DNA of 64,000 nt from Cunninghamia lanceolata (GCA_027924645.1 BSBN01000140.1:9244501-9308500); one strand, 5' to 3'. Positions 1 through 12,511 are shown, numbered from the stretch's first letter. Notes: generated from the letters alone by a model not told the origin. Numbers and translations are program-made.

Positions 1-1404
1 CTCTCATGGATACACCTACTCAAGACAAGATACAAGAAGTCACTAGTAGTAAGGAGAGTTATGACAAGCACATTGTGATGGACCAACCATTCCAAATGGA
101 GACTCACAAGGTAAAACTAGACCTACTTGCATGTTAAAGAACAACCCAAATTCTTATATTGTAGGTGGTGAATTAGTTAGAGTAGGTCATGAAGACAAAT
201 ATGAAGTCATCTCAAATTAGCAATCTATTGTCAATCAAGGTCATGGGAGTAATGACCACAAAGGTAATTAAAAAAAAACCAATGGATTTCATGACAAGGA
301 ACACAATGATGATGTTAGAAGCATAATGAATCATTAGTGTGATGATTGTTATGAAAAATAACCTAAGTATGGTGTACCCTTGTAAGGACTGAAAGTGTTG
401 ATTTATCACAATCAATGAATACAAATCAATTAATTGGTAGTAAATAAGACATTGAGTATGATGGTACACCTACTCCCAATGATGAGCATGAGTTGAATGG
501 TTTATATGTCAGTATCGACAGTGGAAATGAAGAGGGATTTTATGATTATGTTTGTCTAATAAATGACTCTAAACTTGTTGATTTTGACATGATAAGATTA
601 GAAGTCAAATGTGTAATGATAGACTAGGCCTAGATGTTCTTGATGAAATAGATGAATACATGTTGATTGTTGATCTCATATTCTACCATGATCAAACTCT
701 TAAAGTTTCATCTCTTTTGTGTAATCCTAGCTATGGTGTAATCTTCAAAAGTTAGGAGAATATCCTTGGTTTGACTAGCAATGATGTGACAATTGGTCTA
801 AGTGGTAAGACACTAATCAAGACTCCTTGCCTTCAATAGATATGTTTGAAATGTTAAGAGATAAAATACTAACATTAGAAACTAGTTTTATGATGCAAGA
901 CTTAAAGAAAATCATGGTGAACATGTAAAGAGCATCAATTATAGTTTGAATTAGCTATTCAAGATAGACAAGGGGTGAAATCATCAATAAAAGAGTGATT
1001 TTAAGGCTAATTATGATGACAGAGTTGGTGATCTTTTGACCGAGTTTTATGATGACAAAAAGACTAAAATATAGAGTTTATTGCGGCCTAACTGGTCTGA
1101 TTTCTTGGAGAAACCTAGAAATGGCAATCCACAAAATAAAGAGGGTACTTGAAAACAACAAAGAACTTATCTAGTATAGGTCCAATAAATGAAACTTCAA
1201 CTAATGTTTTAGAGGTAAATGGCCAAGAGGATGATAGTGACAACTCATTACTATATGAGAATGAAATATATCATATTTGTAGTATCAATAGCACTATATT
1301 TTAAATGTTGATGCAACTAGTTACATTAGAGAGAATGATGATTATAATTTGTTATAGGGAGGTATCGATGACATAGTTCAAATTCAAGATACAACAAATG
1401 TTAG
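1..1404. other. Decayed sequence left of element A
   Basis: No open frame of useful length is present; short + strand stretches are interrupted every few dozen codons. The base composition is AT-rich and the text reads like an old, degraded coding region of a mobile element, but no family motif (protease, reverse transcriptase, integrase) can be picked out. The last 23 bases before element A contain an 18 bp string (1382-1399) that recurs just right of element A at 24622-24639. I infer a remnant of the target of element A; identity unknown. Confidence 0.4.
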
Positions 1405-4400
1405 TGTGAAAAGTTACATTATCTATCTAGTTATCTTTTAGCATGTCTAGGAGATTTATATTCACACTTGATTAAGTCCAACTTTGGGCTTATTACCTTT
1501 TTGTCTCACATCATGTGGTGAATACACGTGTACTCATATTTGTGAGACACCTACTTCATGCAAACTTGCAACTTACTCAAACATGTGTCATTTGATGTGA
1601 GGACTGCCCTTTTTACTTCTGTTGTTATGACTATTTACATTACGGTTATTGTTACTTTTTATATTTGTGGGATAGCAGTTCCCGGAATTGTCAAACTATT
1701 AAACTTTATTATGATTTCGGAAAAACTAATTGGGTGATGTTTGGATAAGTTTACATTTCAGAAAAGTTAATTAGGTGATGATGGAAAATTGTAATATGAT
1801 TTCATTTATGTTAATTAGAACTATGTCATGATAATGCATGTTTTTAAGTTGCTTCGGCTATGATGATTATATGTGGATACTGATCTTGTAATTTAGTGTG
1901 CATGATTTACTAATCGAACCACAGATTTCGGAGATCATTCCGCACCTTGTTATTTGTTATTCCCTGTTAAGCCGATCTGGTTCCACGGGGAACCAAGATC
2001 TCTCTGTGTTTGATGTGATGTTGTAATGTGGTCTTTCGTATGGTCGAGTGGGTTAGGTTACCCTCATGTGACACTATTTTATGATTTGTGTTGTAAAAAG
2101 ATTGAATTTGAATTTCTTTATTTTATTTAAATCTATGAGGCTTTTTCTTGTGCTTTACCTTGACCAGGGGTGTCTTGTATGGGTTAAAGTTGACCCTGGG
2201 TTATACCCCATGGGTCTAGGGGCCCATTTGGCATGGGTAACCCTTGAGTAACCTCCATCTAGTCATCTTAACTTTCCCCTGAAGTTAAGTGGCGAAAATT
2301 GGAGGTATGGAGGGGACATGATGGGTTGTACCAACACCCAACCCATCCCTCTTCAATCCCCAAGGTAAGAGATGACTACAAACCCATCCATTATTGAAGG
2401 ATTGACTTGAAGTCACCCTCTCCATTAGTGAGATTCCCCCATGTGTTGTGGGGTCACCCATGTGAAGGAGGAAAGAAGAGGCATGGGTCACCTGTCTTTT
2501 ACTCCTTTAACTCCTTTTATTCCTCCCATGCGTAAGAGAAATGACATGAGGAGAGGGATAAGGAGTACTCTAGGGATGGGTGAGTGACATAAGCCACTAG
2601 GACAGAATAGTGGTTTTGGGGAGAGTGAGGAGGTGACAAGTGTCACCTCCCCATTCCTCTAAACTGAAAAGAATTTGGGTTATTTGTTTCCAATTTTGGG
2701 ATGAGAGGGAGTTAGTTGAATTTTGGGAGAGTTTTATTATTTTTGCAAAAAATAGGAAAGTTAGCTTGGAGGAGAGGAAGGGAAGAGGGAGTTGGTGGCT
2801 AAGGTTGGAAGAGAACTCTGTGGAGCTCTGCACCAGTTTCATTCCAGGAGGGCTTTGTAAGGTTGGTTGGATTTTTACCTTTCTTTCGCATAGCTGAATG
2901 TGTATGTAAAATGTGTGAAAGTTACTTATTTGTTTGTGTTTAGATTTGTTTTCTGTGGGGTTTGTTGTCGGGTTGTTTGACAGAGCTTCTCCCACTTGTG
3001 AGAAATGCTCATCAAGTTTGGGGTAGGGGAGGAGAGATCCTCCTCGGGTGCATACCTGTTTCCTTCTTTTGGGATGTTGAAAGCCTTGAGGGCATGTATC
3101 TGTGATTGTATCTTTGACTTGGGAGTCAAATACAGGTTTCTTAAAAATTTGTGATCAAACTTGGTTTGAGGCCAAGAGAAATTTGTGTTAGTTAAATTAT
3201 CTGTAAGGGTGACACTCTGGAGTCGAGTGTGTCCACTCTCCTGCCCCTTATGAAACTCACTGTAGTTGAGTTTTCGTGCTGTGTAATGTACCCATGGGTG
3301 TTTGTGTGCTTTGGGTTTGTTGTTGTCCCTGTTGTGAAGTGGAGTGCTTGAGTTCCCAGGTGTGAGTATGGTCTCCCTAGCTCGGGGGTGACCCTCTTGT
3401 GGGTCTAAGGAAGGGAGGAGAGCTAGATGAGTGGTGTTTTCTTCTTTGTTTGTCTTTGATACGCAGGTTTCCTCTTGGAGCTTATGGTTGGAGTTGGAGA
3501 AGTTATATTTATGAAGAAACAGTTTATTCTTCTTTGTCATGAGAATTAGATCATGTTCATTTCATAAGAGTTGAAGAGAGAGCACCTCTCTTGATATTGT
3601 TGTAACTATTGACACCCTGGGAGTGAAGGAAATCACCTCCCTGATCTTGTTATTGATGGACTTTTACTTGGTTGTTACAAGCTATCTTTTGTATGTTGTT
3701 TGGGAGAAGGAAGTTCATATCTCCCTTAGAGTGTGTAGAAGATGTGGAATGTTAGTTGTATGTATCCATGGTTTAAAATTATCTCTTGCTATATGTAGTG
3801 GAAGAGTTAACTTTTCTGTATTATGAATGTTGTAAACAAATGCCTTAAATTTTCAAGTTAAGTTGCTTCGTAAACTTATTCTAAATAGCAATTTTATTGT
3901 GTTTAATGTGTTCTTGAAAAGAAGGGTTCCTTAGTTAATCTGATCTTGTATATGAAAATCAAGGATAAATCTGCTTAATTAGATGAAAATACAGTTTTAC
4001 ATGATTAAGTTTCTTTTTCCTTAAATAATGGTTTCAGTTATTTTGTGAAGTTTAGAGAAAGTCTAATATGTATTTACTTCTGTTGCCCAAGAGTTGAAAT
4101 GGACATTTATTAATTGCAGAAATAAACTGATTAAAACTTCATTTCTTAAGTATATATATATATTCTTTATTGAATTTCTTATTTATCATTATAACAGAAC
4201 ATGGGAAACTGAATATATTGTTGAATTTGAGAAAATTAAGTGATATTATGAAACTGAAATATATATATATATATTGTTATATATCTATCATTAAATATTA
4301 ATGATGCAAATTAAACTCATGAAATTCGAAATAGAAATTAGAGGAGCGAAATTTGAGGTCGTTGTGTGTTAAAACACAGTCGAGATATTTCATGGTGGGC

Positions 4401-4444
4401 GGTGGGGAGTGAATCCCCACCACGGTTTCCTTTTATGTATTGAG

Positions 4445-4517
4445 GTGTGGGGAGGGGCGGAGCCCCACCCACACCCCACATCGTGGGATGTGGGTGGGGC
4501 TCCACCCCTCCCCACAT
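4445..4517. repeat. GC-rich long inverted repeat (hairpin)
   Basis: Two 34 bp arms (4445-4478 and 4484-4517) are complementary apart from about three positions and are separated by a 5 base loop. The arms are G-rich then C-rich. The structure starts the GC-rich island inside the AT-rich 4.8 kb insertion. The short + strand frames across it (4409-4779) follow from the base composition and I do not call them genes. Confidence 0.85.
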
Positions 4518-6333
4518 CCCCCTGCCCTTTACACCCCGCGGAGCTCAAACTCCGCTGCCACCGTTCCAAAAGCGCTGCCCCCGCCGTGCCTTACACTCTG
4601 CGACCTCCGCGGAACCTCAAGCCCTGCCACCATCTGTACTCCCCGTGGCCTTTAGACGTGGTCCTCCCTGCTTCGGCCGAGCCTGCCTCCGCCCACCACT
4701 ATCCATTGCAGCCTCCGCCGCCATGCCTCTTCCTCCCCTACATACAATACAAACTTCTTTCTCAATAATGAGTATTTAGGGTTTAAAACCCTATTTTATG
4801 TGTTGAACAAAACAACCAAAGGACTTATGTTATATTCCATGGTTTGGTTTTTATTTTATAAAGAGGAGAACCTCTTATAAATAACAACAATAGTATATAA
4901 TTGTATATGTAAATATATATAAATATATATATATATAATTATATTATATATATAAAAAAATAGAAGATTAATACTAGTATAATAGATAGGTAACTTATTA
5001 AGATAACTTAATAATTGCAATAATAATAATTATAATAAACAACAGTAATTATAACAACAGTAATTATAAATAGGAGAAATGTAATTGAGTATATATATGT
5101 TTATATATATATATATGATCTTATATATATATATACATATAAATATATCGTTACATATTTATATTTTTTTAATGATTACGACTTTCAGAGAGGCCGTTTT
5201 CTCTTAACGATAATAAGAGAAAATAAAATTATAATTTAACGAGAGCATAAAGGAATATACTGTATTACTCCGGAAAGAGTTTCTTGGAAGTTTCAATTAT
5301 CAACGTAATTCAATAACCGGGAAAATGAAGAGGAAAATTACACGTCACCTTGCTTAAAAGATCACTGGAAATAAACTTAAGAAGCCATCACAGACATTCC
5401 ATGTGAGGCCATTTTAATCTCAACTGTAGTAAACGTCCATATAAGTAAACCTGTAAGAGAGTCAGAAGAAGAAAAACTAACATTGGAAAACACAGAGGAG
5501 AAAATGCGCGACATTTCCCACATGGGATAAGAGAACTAAGTTGATGGACCCTTCCGTTAATTTTGCTTCAGAACAAGTTTAATTAATACAAACGAAGAGG
5601 AGAAACCTAGATCAGAGAAGACTAGGAGACCGAGTCTAGCGAAGTAGTAAACCAGCCTATGCGACCTGGACCATCCGGAAGTTAGGATAATAGATACAGT
5701 GATAACCCTGATTGATGTGAAATATGAAGAAAGGTCCGGATAAACATAAAGAAAGCATAGAAACCAAAAGAGAGAGAGACTGAAATATAAACAAACTAAA
5801 TTATCAGAGAAATAGTTAAGGTGAGCGCGATAAAAATACAATCAAAATTAAAACCCAGAGAAAAGGGAAGAGAGAGCAAACGAACCGCCTTGTTGAGAAT
5901 GCTAAGTCGAAGGAGGAGTATATTTCAGCAAGCAAGAGAGGAGACAGACAACCATGCCTTGCTGAAAAATGACTCAATAGGGAGATCACGAGTCGGTTTA
6001 GTCGGAACAAGGCGTCGTGGGAAGTTGTTAATCTATCAATGAACCACGTGCATAATATAGTGTTGAGTAATTCCCACTTACGCCGTAAGGCGTTACGCTG
6101 TCGGAATTTGCCGAGATTTAGATTTAGGAACCTTGATAATATAAACCTTGTAGAGATGTGAACGGCGTCGGAGAGACCCCCTTGTTGGTCTGCTCGCGTC
6201 CGGTTGCACGCAATTGTACTTGTACCCCGCCGACAACTATAGTGTTTTCGCCTTGAGCGAACACCACCGAGCATGCTTACGCATGCGAGGGGGTTTTTAG
6301 GGAAGCGTGAGAAAAATTTTTGATATCTCATGT

Positions 6334-6401
6334 CATAGCCACATGACAGATGTGGCTATGAGACGTGTGATGTGTGTTGTGCCCACATGGAAAATGTGGG
6401 C
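6334..6401. repeat. Two perfect hairpins near the right end of the insertion
   Basis: Hairpin 1 (6334-6360) has 11 bp arms CATAGCCACAT / ATGTGGCTATG with a 5 base loop. Hairpin 2 (6381-6401) has 8 bp arms GCCCACAT / ATGTGGGC with a 5 base loop. Both stems share the core CCACAT. They lie within 75 bp of the terminal CA, so in an LTR they would be in the outermost part, possibly folded in the transcript. Confidence 0.85.
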
Positions 6402-6603
6402 ATGACATTTGAGTAGACAAGTGTTGTACCTTTGGAGGGTTGCTCAGTCGTTGTGTACAAGCTTCTCACTCCCTCATGCTTTCCTATTTAAGAAAGTCTC
6501 CTATGTACATTTCATTCATCTTTTGGCAATCTAATTTGGTATATTGTGTAGAAAATAGCTTTGTGGTTTTATTCTTGCATGTTGATCCTTGCTTTTTCCA
6601 ACA

Positions 6604-6615
6604 TGGTATTAGAGC
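6604..6615 (+). promoter_or_regulatory. Primer binding site of element A
   Basis: TGGTATTAGAGC directly follows the LTR end CCAACA. It differs by one base from TGGTATCAGAGC, the complement of the initiator Met tRNA 3' end used by many plant LTR elements. It fixes the LTR boundary and the + orientation. Confidence 0.85.
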
Positions 6616-7224
6616 ATTACATGCAAAATTCTATCTGTTCAAGTAAATTTTGCACATAGCCTAGCCAAAAGGTCCTCATAGAGCCAAACGAACATCACAA
6701 TCGAGTCTGAAAGGCCCAAGATAAACAAAATAGCTTGTCATTTTGTCAAAATTGACATAGGCAAAATTTTGCAAATTATTTTTAGCCCTAGCCCCTTGTA
6801 CCATACAATGGTACAGCCGTATGGATTTTCATCAGATTATGCAATTTTTTTTTGCAAAATCCCATTTTTATAGGTAATCTGGGTGCATTTTCTTGTTTTT
6901 TGGCAATTTTTTTGAAGATGAACCTCATTTTTTGGCCTCTCGACCTGCCTAGATCATTTTTTTTGTCAAATCTGGTGTTTTGATTTGAATCAGAATTTTG
7001 ACTAATCTAAGAATTTCTTGGCTCAATTTGAAGAAGGTTTAGAGGCATTTATGACCTCTTTTGATTTGTGGCCTGCATTTTACAGAAGGCCCGCGGTCCT
7101 ATTTTGTTAAAGCTTCCTAGACAATAACTCACAAAGCCTGCAACCCGTTTCAGTAGAAGCCTGGCCAGTCGTCCAAGGCCACACTCCCAACCCTTCTGAC
7201 CAACGTCTCTTTTGTAGGGCATTT
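6616..7224 (+). other. Leader/interior of element A, left part
   Basis: Non-coding interior between the primer binding site and the insertion point of element B. It is T-rich with short poly-T runs. No start codon with a long frame, zinc knuckle or polymerase motif is visible. Its last five bases, CATTT (7220-7224), are the left copy of the target duplication of element B. Confidence 0.55.
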
Positions 7225-8722
7225 TGTAACATACACTATTCTATCTAGGGTTTTTGTATCAATTTGTTTTATGTTTCTGAATGCAGTTGTTTAGGGTTTC
7301 ATGTGCATGTTTTGCATGTGGGGTTTTTTGTATTGAACATATGGAATATAAAGCATATATCAATAAAAGGATGAAGACCTAGATTGTATTATAGCAAAAT
7401 ATAAAGTATGAGTACATACCCATATGCCAGATTACAACTTGGTATTTCTGCCATAACTAGAACAACAATATGGATGCCAGTAAACACCTCCTAGAAACCA
7501 TAAATGAAAAGATTTCAGCATACACAGATTTGGAGATGATACAAGGTCACTAGGCATCCAAGATACAAGCTATAGTTGCTCCCAATGAAGAAGAAAACAA
7601 TATTACTAATACCCATGAATCCCCTTATGTTGTACAGCTAGGCTGGAGCCTATATCAGCCATAAACAAATGAAAGACAACCTTAAAAATCTATGTTCTGT
7701 ACCAGAAGATGCTGCAACTATCAGGCAAACATGCTAAGATGAACATAAAGAAATCTGCCCAAAATCACTCAATAATATCCTCCACAGCAGTACGACTCAT
7801 TCCAATAGGGGTACAACCAACAACAGAGTCTGCAAATAGTCCTAAATCCCTTTAAAAAACACTATAATCTACTATGAAATGTGTTGGGTGTATATTTTGT
7901 CGTTTAGCTAACTAACGGCAAAATGGTTATATTAACCGTAGTGTGATGAGATAAATCTCTCCTCTCAGCAAGGGGAGGTTCCCTTTTAACTATTACAAAC
8001 TTATTTACACTAAATACTACCTTTGGGGGTGTGTTACATTCATCCTTTTCTCTTCTTTCAGAAAAGATGTTTACAATGTTTCACGATAATATTCAACAAT
8101 GTTTCTACACTTAACCAATAATCAACAATACTCTTGTAAGTTGAACCACAAAGTCTTTCAACTTACTTCACAAAAAGATTCACGAGCCAAGTGAATAATC
8201 TAAAGTACAAAGTCTTCAAATTATCCCTAGAAAGATTTTAAAAGTAACCGTATCACTAGTTGGAGCACAAAGTCTATCAACTAACAACACCACTGATCCA
8301 TGTGAATGTGATTGAAAATCATAGCACAAAGTCTACAAGTTCTCAACACGATTCATATACAAAGTGAACAACTACAAGCTCAAAGTCTTTATAATCCTCC
8401 ACCAAGAAACGCTTTCAACACACATATATTCAAGGAAATAATTTAACACAAAGTTTATATGACTTATCTTGAACGTCCTCCAATCATGATAACCAAGCAC
8501 CACTTTATCCAATCAATCAACAAGAGAAATCAACAAAAATTCCATATGTACATCCTCACTCATACAATTTTGATTCAACACAAAGTTTGATATCAAAACT
8601 TGCCTTCTTTATTGATTGGAATTGATCATGCAATTTGAACACAAAGCCTCAAAGTTGTCACAATTTGGTCAGCACTTTGTTGCATAAGATTAAAGATAAA
8701 AATTAGAATTAAGGCCCTCTTT

Positions 8723-8729
8723 TTTTATA
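8723..8729 (-). promoter_or_regulatory. TATA box of element C 3' LTR
   Basis: TATAAAA on the minus strand inside CTCCCTATAAAAAAA. The same place in the other LTR (13371-13378) reads TATAAATA. Conservation in both LTRs, position downstream of the dyad array and orientation match the element's sense strand. Confidence 0.6.
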
Positions 8730-9539
8730 GGGAGAAGCCTTGAGAAAATTTAGGAAAAACCTAACTACTTTGACTTATTTAAAAATAGGAGTCCTTATTG
8801 ACTTGGGACTTCCTATGTTTTTACATGTAATTACATATGAGAAAAGTACATGTAAAAGTGTCTAAAACTAAATGAAAAGTACATATGAAACTACAAAAAT
8901 ATTCTAAGGCATGATGGCTTTCATCAACTCCCATTCCCTGTAATCTGCACACATCTTCATGATGATCAATCCACAAACCCAATTCAAGTGTAACTTGCCA
9001 GGTTTGATAACTCAGCATCTTTGTGTGCCACATCCATTGTCACTACTATTCACTCTCCAATGTCTATTTCACTATCCATACATGATTTCTCATCTCTAAA
9101 CACAACTGCTCCTCCTTGACTACAAGTGGCACAACACATTATTCTCATTGTCTTGACTATGAATTGAATCACCTGTCTCCATGAGTAATGGCTTTCAACA
9201 TCCTTCTTTACTGTCATGTGCATGCTCCTATTATCAGACCCCTACTATCTTGTGCTTCATTACTTTGGCCTTCTGAGGAGATGGGCCAGTCATTTGAAAG
9301 ATAGACTCCTTCAGATGACGTGATGACCTCAGCAACTTTGCAGGAGAAACTGTAACAAAAAGTCATGATCTTACAGTTAGGGGAAATACTCATAATTTTG
9401 GGAAACTGCATGTTGGCGATCATGATCACAGGGGTGAGCTTGAAAGGGCTAAAGAGCAAGTGGGTCAAAAAAATAGAGGAAAGCGGGCTCAGGATAGTTT
9501 TTTAGAGAATTCTCCAAAGTTAGAAAATTTCTAAATAGT

Positions 9540-10245
9540 GATGCACGGGCGACAAAATTTGCTGCCCTTGCATTTGGGAAGGGATTGCATCTCATGTCAG
9601 AGTGGTAAAAAGGCCCACTCCTGCATGTGGGAGGTAAAACTGTGTTTCATGCTCGAGCAACAATTTTTTCTACCCTTGCATTTGAGGGGTATTTCTGGGT
9701 TCCAAGTGTAAGAGCGGTAAATTTTACCGCTTGTACATTGAACACACTTGAGTGAACATTGAAGTGTTTGAGTGGTGACTTTTACCGCTTGCGCTTATGA
9801 AGGAAGAACATGGGATGTTAGAGCAGTGAATTTTACGCTTACACAAGGTAACTTCACTGCTAAAGATTTTCATGTAGGAGCGGCGATTTTCGCCACCCCT
9901 ACACTTAGGGAATACCTCAAAAAAAGAAACAAAGGCACGGCGGCTAATTTTGCCACTCATGCAAAACTTACAAAACCAAAATAAAAATACATCAGCGATA
10001 AAAAGTGCCGCTCATGCACTTGGATCAAACAACACAAAACAAATACATCACGAGCGGCAAAAAATGCCACTCCTACATGGGAAACTATAAAAGTAAATAG
10101 ATGTGCAATGGCGGTAAAATTCGCCGCTTGTACACAACATAGACAAATAATATGCATGGGCAGCAATTTTTTCCACCCTTGCATGACTCAAAGACTGAAA
10201 CATGCACCGGTGGTAAAATGTGTTGCCCCTGCATGTTAATAAAAA
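9540..10245. repeat. Array of CGGYAAAWTTTRCCG dyads in element C 3' LTR
   Basis: About a dozen imperfect copies, spaced some 40-70 bp apart, of a dyad of the form GCGGYAAA...TTTRCCGC, usually followed by CTYNTGCA. The best copy, 9713-9731 (AGCGGTAAATTTTACCGCT), has perfect 9 bp arms around one base. Others lie near 9545, 9885, 9937, 10052 and 10112. The array is upstream of the LTR TATA box in sense orientation and recurs in the other LTR, so it belongs to the element. Confidence 0.85.
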
Positions 10246-10469
10246 TTTTGCTAACTCCTTAAAACTGCAAAAACTAGTTTAACAACTTGCGCAAATTTTG
10301 AAAAATCAAAACAAGAAGATACTCGAATAGATACTCAGGAGAAAGAGGACTACGCACGAAGATGAGATGCCTCACCTCAATTTGTGAGCTTAGAGTGTAG
10401 GCTATGAAATGAACAAGTTTCGTAGGGGTCATCCTACAAAATGAGCGCAGCTGATTTTGAGGACAACGA

Positions 10470-10486
10470 CTGGCTCTAACTGGGGA
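10470..10486 (-). promoter_or_regulatory. Conserved 3' LTR junction motif, element C
   Basis: CTGGCTCTAACTGGGGA (written on the + strand) lies directly inside the 3' LTR boundary. Near-identical 17-mers occupy the same place in elements E (48097-48113) and F (61021-61037). It is where a polypurine tract is expected, but the sense strand is not purine-rich. It resembles the primer binding site of these elements in inverted orientation. Confidence 0.7.
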
Positions 10487-10489
10487 ACT

Positions 10490-12430
10490 TCCTTCGATCA
10501 TTCTTTGAAATGATCAAAGGGAGAAGAATCCAGTCTCTAAGTGCCTTCATCCATGCCATTGGGCCATAGAGTCAAGCTACCAAAACAAAAAGACACAAAA
10601 AGACTAAACAAAAATATTTAAAAAAAAACACAAAATAAAAAGACACAAAAATTCACAAACTTATTTGTTGCTTCACTTTGAGAAAAGCTTCAAATGTTGC
10701 TTGCTGTGAGGCAACAGAAAAGATGTTCCACTTCTTTTTCTTTTACTATTGAAAGAGTAACATTTCCCAGTGTTTCCTATTTTGGAATTTTCTTGTACAT
10801 CTAGATTGAATTGCCCAACTTCCGCTGATGAATTTGGTCCCAACCATCATCGTCGTTTGACAAAGCGATCATGCTCATCAAAAAGTTTCTTTGGAGAAAC
10901 CAATCCTTTGGAAATTTTATTTCCTTTCAGTTGCAAAATTCCTTCACTTGAAGGGAATGATCCATTTGTTTCTAAACCTCCATTTGAAGCATCATCCAAT
11001 AACTTATGATCTTCATTAGAGATCAAGAAGTAAGTATCTATATCAGAAAACTCAAAGAGAATCTAAGCCTTTGGATCCTCAAATTTTATCACTGTGTACT
11101 TGGCCTCCCTTTCGAGATGATCCTCCTACATAATACCCTTAACAGGTATTCTTGCCTCTGATATTTGAATCTTTGTCTCCTCAGCATGATCTATGATACC
11201 AATAAACTGATATGGACTTGCTACAGAAAACAGAATACTCTCATCTTGAGGTTTTACATTGGGGGTACTAGTCTTAGGAACATGGGATGAAGTAAGAAGA
11301 TCTTTTGTACTTACTTGTTTATCACCAGCCAATCTTGATGATCTGATTGATTTTGTGACCATGTGAGAACAACATAGGACTCACCAAAAGTAACTTCATC
11401 TTGCCCCATCTCATCTTCCAAGTTCAGGAACCCGATGGTAGAGTTGCCAGCTAATTGCTCTTCACCTTCCGTGAAAAGATTAGTGTCATCTTCTCCCTGA
11501 TCATATTCGGATTGAAGAAGATTGTCTTGCTCCGATTCATAATAGAAGATTGCTGCATTCACATATGGTGCTTCCAAAGCAAGTATTCCTTGTTGTGGAG
11601 GAAACCTGTTTTGATTCTGGTCCCTTGAAGCATTGCCTTGGTAATTTAGAGCATCATGAGAAGTTCCCCTTGATATGTCCTTATAGAAGGGAATGGACAA
11701 ATTCTGTGACACCTATTCTTTCAGAGCTAATGGCTCATCAGCCAACTTTTGCACTATAGGATCCATAGTGCTTGTAGAAGATAAAGCCAAAGAGGGTTGC
11801 TCATTGGGCCTAATAGAATCCTTCTTCAACTTTCCCGCCAAGATCAAATCATCCTCTACTTCAAATGCCAAACTTTTAGCAATTACAAGATCAGCTGGTG
11901 CTACTCTTCATAAAAGAAAACTTACTTCTGGCAACTATGAATTGATGAAGAAGCATTTTAGGTTCTCAACTGTGGGTTGAGCAATAGTTGGGATCATGTT
12001 CTTTAGCTTATTAAACTTTTCCACGAACTCATGCATGGGCTCATGTGGTTCCTTTTTCATTTGAGTAAGTTGGGCCAACAAGGCGTAAGCATCTTCTGTT
12101 GGCTTGAATCAGGCTTTGAACTGAGTTAGAAGTGTATTCCATCTAATAATAACTCCAGGTGCAAGGTGATTGAACCAATCAGCTACAACACCTTGGAGTG
12201 TTTCTACAAACAGTCTCATAGAAACATCTTCATACTCAACTCTGAGAACACCCCATGCAATGTAGAAAGCTGCAATGTGCTCATCCGAATGTTGTTTACC
12301 ATCCCCATAGAACTTAGGAAAGTTCTACATGAACCTTGAGGTAGTTCATGTAGAGGCTAAGTCAATTTCAAAGGACCAAATGCATTTCCCCATGGACCTG
12401 GGGCAGTCATACTCTGACCAAACAATAGAG
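10490..12430 (-). pseudogene. Broken gag of element C (Tat-like)
   Basis: The longest open pieces are 11311-11712 (133 codons) and 11126-11362. Reading the minus strand from about 12420 gives a recognisable capsid stretch (DEHIAAFY, LFVETLQGVVADWF, LLAQLTQMKKE, EFVEKFNKL) parallel to element E gag (DEHINAFF, LFVESLTEGVVEWF, LLAQLTQMKKE, EFVAHFNKL). After it comes an acidic region with STIGFLNLEDE, matching PTIGFLEYEFDDE of E. Several stop codons interrupt it. Protease and polymerase are absent, so the interior ends soon after gag. Capsid function is inferred from similarity to E. Confidence 0.75.
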
Positions 12431-12511
12431 AAGATATAAGAAAAATATATTACAAAAGATGAGACTAGTATGCTTCAACCAAAGGCGAGAGGCTCTTGAT
12501 TGCACGTTCAA

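Larger units (their letters stand above)
1596..6407. mobile_element. 4.8 kb TG...CA insertion, probable solo giant LTR
   Basis: The insertion begins TGTGAGGACTG and ends GGGCATGACA, and is flanked by the 5 bp direct repeat TTTGA (1591-1595 and 6408-6412), exactly where element A's LTR is interrupted. TG...CA ends plus a 5 bp duplication are the signature of LTR-element integration. I see no internal direct-repeat LTR pair and no gag or pol motif across 4,812 bp. The simplest reading is a solo LTR from a family with very long LTRs; a large non-coding derivative is the alternative. It contains a GC-rich island (about 4400-4740), AT microsatellites (about 4900-5160) and paired hairpins at its right end. 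Confidence 0.7.
1405..6603 (+). repeat. 5' LTR of element A, split by an insertion
   Basis: The two parts, 1405-1595 and 6408-6603, together align along the whole right LTR at 24238-24605. The break lies at CATTTGA, where the right LTR reads on without interruption. The second part holds the end of the LTR and abuts the primer binding site. The left copy has about 20 extra bases near its end (around 6577-6590) that the right copy lacks. Confidence 0.85.
7882..10468 (-). repeat. 3' LTR of element C
   Basis: Aligns along its length with 12535-15120. The inner end reads ACAACG where the other copy has ACAACA. In sense (minus) order it has an upstream region with a dyad array (9540-10245), a TATA box (8723-8729) and a downstream part rich in the phrase ACAAAGTCT. 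Confidence 0.9.

Noticed and set aside
2926..3540. 204-codon minus frame in the 4.8 kb insertion
   Set aside because: Low-complexity polar text (Asn/Thr/Lys/His) with no recognisable domain; read as antisense of T/G-rich DNA.
4409..4779. Three overlapping + strand open frames in the GC island
   Set aside because: They result from GC-rich, stop-poor sequence and the hairpin; proline-rich text in all frames and no domain.
5816..6331. 171-codon minus frame near the right end of the 4.8 kb insertion
   Set aside because: No motif, overlaps the LTR-like end with hairpins, and codon content looks like a translated non-coding stretch.
10470..10486. Primer binding site for a + strand element at C's left LTR
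   Set aside because: Gag similarity lies on the minus strand and the true primer binding site is at 12512-12529; the motif is kept as a 3' junction feature.
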